A stretch of 12,869 nt of DNA, taken from the NCBI GenBank assembly GCA_946803715.1, contig CAMPET010000097.1, positions 165,303 through 178,171 on the forward strand. The letters run 5' to 3'. The stretch is from Beroe ovata. Taxonomy: Eukaryota > Ctenophora > Nuda > Beroida > Beroidae. Below, piece by piece: positions 1 to 9,166 of this stretch (position 1 is the stretch's first letter; the number at the start of each line of letters is the position of its first letter). The position numbers and the translations under genes are program-made. The notes below the pieces were generated by a model, which was not told where the DNA came from, searched no databases, and was given only the letters and a program-made list of their open reading frames with translations.

Positions 1-18
1 GTGTGTGTGTGTGTGTGT
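1..18. repeat. (GT)9 microsatellite
   Basis: Nine uninterrupted GT units open the window and probably continue beyond its left edge. The tract lies downstream of the beta-tubulin copy A transcript. It is a length-variable simple repeat with no sign of coding function. Confidence 0.95.
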
Positions 19-86
19 GCATAGTTAAATAGACCAGTAGTTTACCGTATTTGACATAAGTATTTATACTTGGCATAATGTTATAA

Positions 87-92
87 TTTAAT
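87..92 (-). terminator. Candidate poly(A) signal (ATTAAA) of beta-tubulin copy A
   Basis: The minus strand reads ATTAAA here, about 236 nt past the stop codon of copy A. No AATAAA is present on the minus strand between this point and the stop. Copy B has a canonical AATAAA at almost the same distance (about 233 nt), which favours this call. The 3' flanks of the two copies otherwise share only a short stretch next to the stop (AGCCAGCTAGGATTGGAA on the plus strand). A TATAAA at 63-68 is an alternative. Confidence 0.4.
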
Positions 93-328
93 TCCTTTAA
101 GTAGGTTCAAATTTCTGCATTGCCGAATAAGGACAAGTCAAACATGGTATGCGAGAAGCTAAGAGTTATGAGACATACATTACAAATTTTTAAACAACAG
201 ATGTAAGTCAAGAAAAGTAAGATTAAACATCACTAATCGACTCTCATCAATTGTTTGACAGAATTTTTCAAGTTATGCAAAAAGAAGCGAAGCCAGCTAG
301 GATTGGAAATAAACAGAAAGTTCTAGAT

Positions 329-1863
<1,535 letters not shown>

Positions 1864-1906
1864 GGTTGAATAGTAGAGTAAACTGATAAAGTAAGAGTTG
1901 AGCTTG

Positions 1907-1954
1907 ACAAAGCAGACTAAAACGAGAAATGAGAAGTGAGCGCTGCCTTTTATC
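1907..1954 (-). promoter_or_regulatory. Core promoter and 5' leader of beta-tubulin copy A
   Basis: The minus strand reads GATAAAAGGC at 1945-1954, a TATA-like box about 82 nt before the ATG. Transcription would start near 1915-1920, giving a leader of roughly 50-57 nt. The stretch 1907-1925 around the expected start (CGTTTTAGTCTGCTTTGT on the minus strand) recurs with one base fewer at 7774-7791 in copy B, as does ATAAAAGGC. The start site itself is inferred. Confidence 0.65.
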
Positions 1955-1991
1955 GCTCTCCCCGTTGTGCCTCTCCCCCTGGTAACGCTGT

Positions 1992-2005
1992 GCTGCCATG
2001 GAGAT
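1992..2005. promoter_or_regulatory. X-box-like RFX site upstream of copy A
   Basis: GCTGCCATGGAGAT fits 13 of 14 positions of the relaxed X-box consensus RYYNYYWTRRNRAC bound by RFX factors, which drive many ciliary genes. It lies about 130 nt upstream of the ATG and 37 nt beyond the TATA box. The related GATGTCATGGAGAT (12 of 14) sits at the matching place upstream of copy B, with TAACGCT just beside it in both (1983-1989 and 7837-7843). Sequence conservation is seen; RFX binding is inferred. Confidence 0.45.
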
Positions 2006-2990
2006 AATTGAATCACAACAGTCTTGCTGCCTCTCACCACTCTCAATTTTGTCCGTTAGTGTGAAACATAACCCCCTCAACTCTCTGTGGGACCATTAGC
2101 GCCACCTGCCTCTACTCCTCTCTCTCATGCTGATGCATGGTGGGGAGGGACAGAGCGCAATGAGTTGCATGCTAATGCTGGTGTTTGACCTGGTTGCGAG
2201 GGTACAGCAAGAAAACAGAGGTTGCTGCACAGCAACGTGTCACCAGCACACACTCATGTCACACTGTCACAATGTGTGGATCACTAGAGAGTGGGGGGGG
2301 TTCAATTTTGCATTTCGTTCCCTGGTAACATTTGACAAGAACCGTAACTATAGATCACAAAACTCCAGGGGAGTCAGAGTGTCTGAACTTGAACTCAGGA
2401 TACCATATGCAACCTAATTGGAATCATTCCCTCTAACTGTGAATTTATCGGTGTGAACTCTAGATCAGAATCTATCCGTATGCACTTGCAGGTACTTGAC
2501 ATGCCTCCGAATTATCAGGACTCCCCACCAAATTCTGACACACTCACAGACAATGACATCGCGAACGCGACTCTTACTTCTATACTCCACTGTACATTGG
2601 ACTTTGATGTACCTTGTACTATGCACTGTTATTGTCAAACAAGAAGTCGAAAATGTGGGGTTCAGTACAGACCAGTCTGTTGTCAATTTTCAAAATTTGC
2701 ATCCCTCGTTAACACTTATGGGCGTGGCCATTATCATTTTTACTTATACTAGTCACTCGTCCTATTCTAACCATTTGAAATAGAGAGAGTACGAATAAAG
2801 GAGATAGTTCTAAAACGTCTGTGTTGAATCCTCTGAAACAGCCCCCAGGCCATCAAACACAAGGACAGGCTAAGTTCTGTGTTAACCTAGTGATCTACCT
2901 TCAAAATCAAATCAAGGGCGTTAATTACCCATTACCCCTTATCTGCTCCTTAATGGCCAATTCAATTGATCAGCATTCGGGAAAAGCTTC
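2006..2990. other. Intergenic DNA without recognisable feature
   Basis: About 1 kb upstream of copy A. Short open frames occur on both strands, but none resembles a known domain, shows exon-like composition or has a counterpart near copy B. A C/T-rich stretch lies at 2092-2126. Distal regulatory elements of copy A could be here, but nothing identifies them. Confidence 0.6.
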
Positions 2991-3258
2991 CCATAGGATT
3001 GCGTTGACACCAGTACGCAATTGGTCAAGACAGGGTTCTGTTACGAATGGAGGACTTATTCGTCATAACGTGCTGACACCGCTGCATAACACTGACGCAG
3101 ATCCGTTGACACCAGTTCACGGTACCTGCGTCATGACAGGGTCCTGTTACGAATGGAGGACTTATTCGTCATAACATGCTGACACCACTGCATAACAGTG
3201 ATGTAGGAATGCGTTGACACCAGTTTACAAAAGCAACGTCATGACACAGACAGGGGTC

Positions 3259-3290
3259 TGTGACGAATGATCAGCTACTCATTCGTCACA
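3259..3290. repeat. Perfect 12-bp hairpin in a satellite unit
   Basis: The arms TGTGACGAATGA (3259-3270) and TCATTCGTCACA (3279-3290) are exact reverse complements around an 8-nt loop. Neighbouring units carry the same pair of arms in altered form, so the palindrome is a fixed part of the repeat. Confidence 0.9.
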
Positions 3291-3402
3291 ATTTGCTGAC
3301 ACAACTGCATAAGTCTTGCATTTAATCGCGTCGACACCTGTTCACCATTCACAGTACCTAAATCACAGTACCTAAATCTGTCTACGTCATGACAGGTCTC
3401 TG

Positions 3403-3427
3403 TGACGAATGAAGTATTCATTCGTCA
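3403..3427. repeat. Perfect 11-bp hairpin in the next satellite unit
   Basis: TGACGAATGAA (3403-3413) and TTCATTCGTCA (3417-3427) are exact reverse complements around a 3-nt centre. The inner ends of the arms differ from the hairpin at 3259-3290 but remain paired, which is notable in an array this diverged. Confidence 0.9.
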
Positions 3428-3846
3428 ATCGTCATACCTACTTGCTGACACCACTGCATACTCCGACTGCATAAATCCGACTTTCACTTAGGAATCTGCA
3501 CACACTAGTTTACAAAACGGAAACCAACGTCATGACCTACGTCTCTGTGACGCCACTGCAAAACTTTTACGTAGGATTGTGTTGACACCAGTATAGTTAT
3601 ACAATACATCATGACATTGTGATTGACAGGGTTCTGTGATGAATAGGCTTCTCATTCGTCAGATTTTAATAACTCACTGATGCCACTGCATCAGTGAGAC
3701 AGTGAATGAGAATCAATCAATCAAAAGTTCTTCTGAATAGAGCTGGGATGTCTTCATTGAAATTTGAAAGCCTAAAGCTTGGTGATCTCTGGTTAGGCGG
3801 TGTCAGAAATAAGTGGAAAACTAAAGTTATTGCGGTAAAAAAGAAT

Positions 3847-3999
3847 TGCTGCGTTATTGTTGCCTTGGTGAGAAGTAAAATGCTTGCCATTTTGTTGCGT
3901 TAATGATGCGTTATTTTTGCCTTATTGTTGTGTTATTGTTTTCTACATTTAAGGCGCTTGTTGCGGTATTGTTGCGGTATTGTTGTCTTATTGTTGCAT
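3847..3999 (+). repeat. TTGTTGCG/TTATTG minisatellite
   Basis: Words such as TTGCGTTATTGTTGCCTTATTG recur through this stretch. The clearest part has an 11-nt period: GTTGCGGTATT is repeated exactly at 3960-3970 and 3971-3981 and again with changes at 3982-3992. The plus strand is rich in T and G and poor in C, a strong strand asymmetry. The open frames here come from the repeat and are not credible genes. Confidence 0.8.
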
Positions 4000-4000
4000 C

Positions 4001-4140
4001 GACACCGGCACAAGTTGCCCTCATGACACCACTGCAAACTATGACGCAGGATTGCGTTGACGCCAATATGCGGTACATTATGACAGGGGCCTGTGACGGA
4101 TGGAGGACTTATTCTTCATAACTTGCTGACACCACTACAT
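4001..4140 (+). repeat. Detached unit of the ~110-bp satellite
   Basis: GACACCACTGCA, GACGCAGGATTGCGTTGACG, CATTATGACAGGGGCCTGTGACG, a GGAGGACTTATTC word and CTTGCTGACACCACTACAT recur in the same order as in 2991-3698. The minisatellite at 3847-3999 separates this unit from the main array, so it was either inserted into the array or expanded inside it. Confidence 0.8.
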
Positions 4141-4199
4141 ATGATAACTCTGACTTGGGAATAGTATTCAACCTCTATTACAACAGAGTTCACTCTGTG

Positions 4200-5040
4200 T
4201 GAGGGAAAGTGGTCACGGTGTCGAGGGAACTTCAACTGGCGTCAGTGAAACTGAAAGTGATGTCATTGTCAGACGGAAAAATGCTGTCATTGTCAATAAA
4301 AATGGTGTTAGGAAAAATGGTGTCAAGAAAATTAATGGTCAGTAAAACTTAGAGATGTTGGGAGGAAGAGCGGTGTCAAGGGAACTGGTGTGGAGAGACA
4401 AATTGCACTAACTAAGCAAGGAAACTGGTAGTGGTAGGGGTATCAGTAAAAGTGTTGTCCGGAGATAAGTGCTGTCGAACTCGAAGAACCTGGTGTCAAG
4501 ACAGTGATTTTATAGGAGTGCTGAGCAACAAGGAAACTGGTGTCGAGAAAGTTGGTCTCAAGAAACCGGTGTCAAGCTAAGTGGTGCCAGGATCGTGAAA
4601 ATTCTGTCAAGTAACTGTAAGGTTTTGTCACTTCAAGCTATATCAGGAGTGTTGTCAAACTCAAACTGGTGCCAGTTAAATTTGAAAGTGTTGCATTGTC
4701 AAAAGGAAAGGAGCTGTCAAAGATCCTTGTACATATTAACTTTAAGACAGTTATTGCAGGAGAGAGTGGTGTCAAAAGAAAAATTTGAGAGCTGAATTTG
4801 ATGACAATGGTCAAGGGAATTAAAAGCAAAACTGATGTCAAGAAATGTGGTGACAAGAGAAAACTGATGTCAAGGCCGAAAGTACTGGTGTCATGACAGT
4901 GTCACCGAGATTTGCGAAGAAGTGCGGCTGCAAGAATTAGAAAGGTGGTACGTCAACCTAAAGGGAGAAATTGCTGTCTAGATCAAGATGAAGAAACAAT
5001 ATCAATATGAATAAGTGGGGTCAGGAGAACTGTCAATGGT
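4200..5040 (+). repeat. Degenerate minisatellite based on ACTGGTGTCAAG
   Basis: Variants of AAACTGGTGTCAAGG recur about every 16-40 nt on the plus strand. Exact TGGTGTCA occurs at 4318, 4491, 4767 and 4886; close forms such as CGGTGTCAAG, TGATGTCAAG and TGGTGCCAG fill the gaps. The strand is rich in A and G. No frame stays open across it and no protein motif is visible. The core word is the reverse complement of TGACACCA, the commonest word of the satellite to its left. Confidence 0.75.
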
Positions 5041-5299
5041 CAAGGAAACATAAGAATGTGACACTTCCACTTCCAGTGAAGATGATTTCCGGATGTTAAA
5101 AATAAATGCAAATGTCAGACTCTGAAGGAAACTGGCATGGTACCTACTGGTAGTGGTACTGGTTTCAGTGCTGAGTGCAGGTAGTGTGTAGTGGTTCCAG
5201 TGCAGCCAGTTTCAATGAAAGTATTCATGTCAGGAGAAAAAGTCATTTCAACTTCCATTATTCATGGTATCGAGGAAACTAAAATCAAAGAAAGTGATG
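5041..5299. other. Low-complexity tail of the repeat region
   Basis: This continues the A/G-rich bias of the minisatellite with weaker periodicity. A patch at about 5146-5215 repeats GTAGTGGTACTGG-like and TTCAGTG-like words. No gene or element is recognisable. It ends at the TA dinucleotide flanking the element at 5302. Confidence 0.5.
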
Positions 5300-5301
5300 T
5301 A

Positions 5302-5525
5302 TGGCGGATCAGAAGGCTCACCCGGAATTTGTATCTCTGAAAAATATATCCACCTAAGGTGTATCAGGAGAATCAACAAATTCTGACTTGACCCCAGAGA
5401 AGCGCAACGTGGATCAGAAGGGTCACCTTATAGTCCTAAGATGAACCCTGTGATCCACGTGCGGAGCAGAAGGGTCAAATTCTATTTTTAGAGATAAAAT
5501 TCCGGGTGAGCCTTCTGATCCGCCA
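5302..5525. mobile_element. MITE-like element with 29-bp TIRs and TA target duplication
   Basis: The ends 5302-5330 and 5497-5525 are perfect 29-bp inverted repeats (TGGCGGATCAGAAGGCTC inward, completed by ACCCGGAATTT). TA flanks both sides (5300-5301 and 5526-5527), the target duplication of Tc1/mariner-type and some other DNA transposons. A weaker inverted match (TATCTCT then an A-rich run) extends the repeats to about 50 bp. At 224 bp with no open frame it cannot encode a transposase, so it would be a non-autonomous element. Inside are direct copies of the end motif, GATCAGAAGGGTCA at 5412-5425 and GAGCAGAAGGGTCA at 5464-5477, and a second inverted pair, ACGTGGATCA and TGATCCACGT. The superfamily is not assigned. 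Confidence 0.85.
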
Positions 5526-5635
5526 TAGTCATTAGCTCGTTAAAAATAACTATAAGCTCATCTGCGATTACTCAGTGTCTGCACCAGTGTATGTGTGTTG
5601 TTCCCACATTGCGTGACCCAACCTGTTTCTATTTC

Positions 5636-5789
5636 TACTCAGTGAACTGTATCAAAATTTTCGGAAGAATTTCGCAAAACAGTGCTCGACTTCGTTGGAA
5701 GGAGCAATATTATGGAATGTGGAAGCAATAATGACAATAGTTTTGGAAAACTAGTTCTTGTCATTATTGCTTCCATACTCAGTGAACTG
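5636..5789. repeat. 14-bp direct repeats bracketing a 126-bp segment
   Basis: TACTCAGTGAACTG occurs exactly at 5636-5649 and 5776-5789, and a shorter TACTCAGTG at 5569-5577. The bracketed segment 5650-5775 contains the long hairpin. The repeats could be remnants of a duplication or a long target duplication. No terminal inverted repeats match the segment ends, so an insertion is not proven. Confidence 0.55.
5721..5774. repeat. Long inverted repeat / hairpin
   Basis: GGAAGCAATAATGACAA (5721-5737) pairs perfectly with TTGTCATTATTGCTTCC (5758-5774). Inside, TAGTTTT (5738-5744) pairs with AAAACTA (5747-5753), leaving a 4-nt bulge (GTTC). That gives 24 base pairs in 54 nt. As RNA, with G-U pairs and a few mismatches, the stem could extend to about 5710-5785, the size of a microRNA precursor. 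A young palindromic insertion is the alternative. Expression cannot be judged from sequence. Confidence 0.85.
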
Positions 5790-5959
5790 AAAAGTCGTAG
5801 TTTGTGTCACGCTGCGTGGAAATATACGCCATACGCGAGGTCAAGATGGTATACTATGAAGGCATCTTGATCTAGGGCCGTGTGTTCGGGGATCATTGAC
5901 TGCTACCCCAGCACACATGTACTCCAGCATAATTTCCCCGATACAAGTGAAACAAGTTA

Positions 5960-5965
5960 TTTATT
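5960..5965 (-). terminator. Poly(A) signal (AATAAA) of beta-tubulin copy B
   Basis: The minus strand reads CCAATAAATAAC here, about 233 nt past the stop codon of copy B, and is followed by a T- and G-containing stretch (CTTGTTTCACTTGTATCGGG). It is the only canonical AATAAA close behind this stop. Cleavage would be expected near 5935-5950. Confidence 0.7.
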
Positions 5966-6198
5966 GGAAACATGACTGTTGGCATCAAGGCTACAAAGTT
6001 CACATTAACATATTGAAATTCATTCTAAAGCCAGGGTCAATAAGCTACGAGACATTGTGTAAAGCAGAACGCTTGTAGATGAAATCAATATGTTATATAC
6101 AAAATAAAAACATCAAGACAAAATATTTACACGACTGCTTCACAGAACCAGAGCCAGCTAGGATTGGAAGTAAAAGAATTGAATTAGGAGTTCTAAAT

Positions 6199-7745
<1,547 letters not shown>

Positions 7746-7773
7746 GGTTGGAGTGTGATAAAAGTTGAGTAAA

Positions 7774-7819
7774 ACAAAGCAGACAAAACGATGGTGTAGC
7801 CTAACCTTTGCCTTTTATT
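7774..7819 (-). promoter_or_regulatory. Core promoter and 5' leader of beta-tubulin copy B
   Basis: The minus strand reads AATAAAAGGC at 7810-7819, 65 nt before the ATG. The conserved start-region block CGTTTTGTCTGCTTTGT lies at 7774-7791. The leader would be about 35-45 nt, shorter than in copy A because of small deletions. The TATA box and leader block are the best conserved parts between the two promoters. Confidence 0.65.
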
Positions 7820-7845
7820 TCTAGTCCCCTAAATCCTAACGCTAG

Positions 7846-7859
7846 GATGTCATGGAGAT
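7846..7859. promoter_or_regulatory. X-box-like RFX site upstream of copy B
   Basis: GATGTCATGGAGAT fits 12 of 14 X-box consensus positions and shares CATGGAGAT with the site upstream of copy A. It lies about 100 nt before the ATG and 26 nt beyond the TATA box. Promoter similarity between the copies ends right after this site. Confidence 0.4.
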
Positions 7860-8600
7860 TTAAACAACAAAATTGTTTTTGTAAGTTATTATGGAACAAT
7901 ATTAATATTTAAGTCGTAAAGTAGTACAAAATTTCTCAAAAAGGAACATACGTTAATATCCAAAATAACTGATAGAGCAAAATGATTAAATATTAACGTT
8001 CTTGAAAAATTTGGGTTTTTCAAAAATAATTGCATGGGTATACCCTGCAAGTTTTGTGTCACTTTTATCCAACGCGATATTATGCTTTGTAGATTGGATG
8101 GCTTCAGTGCGCGTCTCGGCGGGATATCTTATTTCTTTCGCGCGCGTGTCCTAATTTCATTGTTTATTGTAAACGAAACAATATACCGCCGGTTGAATAT
8201 TCCCGTGATACAACGCGGAATCCATGCTGTGCGGCCCAAATTTGCCTATTTGTCAGATTTTATGTGACTTGTGAGTCAGACATTTTGAGATCATGGTGCA
8301 TCAGCATGCGCCGGTGCACACGCAGTGCGCCCTTATCGAAGGCTTTCGATCGCGATCAAGAATTAATAGAGGTCAGATAAAATCTGCATGGCCTGGCATG
8401 GGCAGTCAAGCCCGAATCTTGCAGCCGATATAAGTGAATGTGATACTTAATTCATCGCCCCAATGCAATTTTTGAAAATTCTAATTTTAATTGATATATT
8501 TCCTTTTCGGTAAAACAGACTTGAATCGACGTATTTTCAGGCGATGAAGGGTAAAAATGCTTCCTTGGCGAGTTATGAGCTATTACTGGCACATCCCAAA

Positions 8601-8614
8601 CCGTGTGCACACGG
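8601..8614. repeat. 14-bp perfect palindrome CCGTGTGCACACGG
   Basis: The sequence is its own reverse complement. It could be a dimeric protein-binding site, but no known consensus is matched with confidence. Confidence 0.6.
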
Positions 8615-8906
8615 TGAAGGAGTTCGTTCAGTTGAATCATTAAAATCTAATTTCAATCATTAAAATTAAGTCTTAATAATGGTCTCACCGTCTCAGCTCT
8701 AGCTTAAGCTATGCACTTAATAATTCAATCTCATTTCAAATAAACTTCATATTTCATTGATTTGTGTTTGTTTCAGTTTTAAATTATTTTCAAATCCACA
8801 CCATGTAGAATTTGACAATGTATCACTATCATGATGCCGATGTTGGATGTTAATATCAATCAATAAATATAATCGTGTCTGACATAATCATATTAATCAT
8901 ATTTAC

Positions 8907-8922
8907 AGTTACACGTGTAACT
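8907..8922. repeat. 16-bp perfect palindrome with CACGTG core
   Basis: AGTTACACGTGTAACT is its own reverse complement and is centred on CACGTG, the E-box bound by basic helix-loop-helix dimers. It lies about 250 bp downstream of the CEP290 stop, so a role as a promoter element for CEP290 is unlikely. Confidence 0.6.
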
Positions 8923-9166
8923 AATACTATGATAAGTAACTCAAAATGATCATGTTCACTGTTCATTTGAAATTGCATAATGATGCAGATGCATTATAAA
9001 TATTAGTGATGTCATTTCAATTCACAATGAAGTTGTACATTATTAAATATACATGTGCATTGTAAGTCCTCTTCAGCAAGTCCTCTGCAGTCTATAATAA
9101 GTATAACTTGTAAGTATAATCGGCAAAATTCTGATCGCGGATCTTCATTATGAAGTTCATACATTA

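Larger units (their letters stand above)
2991..3698 (+). repeat. Degenerate ~110-bp tandem satellite, about six units
   Basis: Units are marked by GCGTTGACACCAGT-like words at about 3001, 3103, 3211, 3328, 3494 and 3579, giving spacings of roughly 102, 108, 117, 167 and 84 bp. Each fuller unit runs TTGACACCAGT, then GTCATGACAGGG, then CTGTGACGAATG, a short centre, ATTCGTCA, GCTGACACCACTGCATAA, and TGACGTAGGATTG. Units differ by substitutions and indels, so the array is old. Open reading frames across it are broken and not conserved between units. I do not recognise the family. Confidence 0.85.
7860..9166. other. AT-rich intergenic DNA between copy B and CEP290
   Basis: No gene is recognisable in these 1.3 kb. 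The part nearest CEP290 must hold its 3' UTR. No AATAAA or ATTAAA occurs on the minus strand close behind the CEP290 stop; the nearest are ATTAAA at 8486-8491 and AATAAA at 8163-8168, so a non-canonical signal or a long UTR is likely. The section 8100-8420 is richer in CG dinucleotides (GCGCGCGTG, GATCGCGATC) than its surroundings. Distal elements for copy B may also lie here. Confidence 0.5.

Noticed and set aside
2127-2752. Plus-strand open frames of 95-99 residues upstream of copy A
   Set aside because: They overlap each other in different frames, show no domain or biased composition, and are of a length expected by chance.
2991-3698. CRISPR-like array reading of the regular repeats
   Set aside because: Unit spacing ranges from 84 to 167 bp, there is no constant repeat with unique spacers, and the context is a eukaryotic genome.
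3706-4121. Open frames of 65 and 72 residues on the plus strand
   Set aside because: They are made of the TTGTTGCG minisatellite and satellite words, so their frames are products of repeats.
5841-5870. Short inverted repeat TCAAGATG...CATCTTGA
   Set aside because: Eight-base arms around a 14-nt loop are expected by chance in a window this size; nothing else supports it.
2100-6000. tRNA, snRNA or retroelement coding sequence in the intergenic repeats
   Set aside because: I found no convincing A/B boxes, no cloverleaf, and no reverse transcriptase or integrase motifs on either strand.
8034-8267. 77-residue plus-strand open frame
   Set aside because: No recognisable motif, no splice or promoter context, and no sign of coding bias in AT-rich intergenic DNA.
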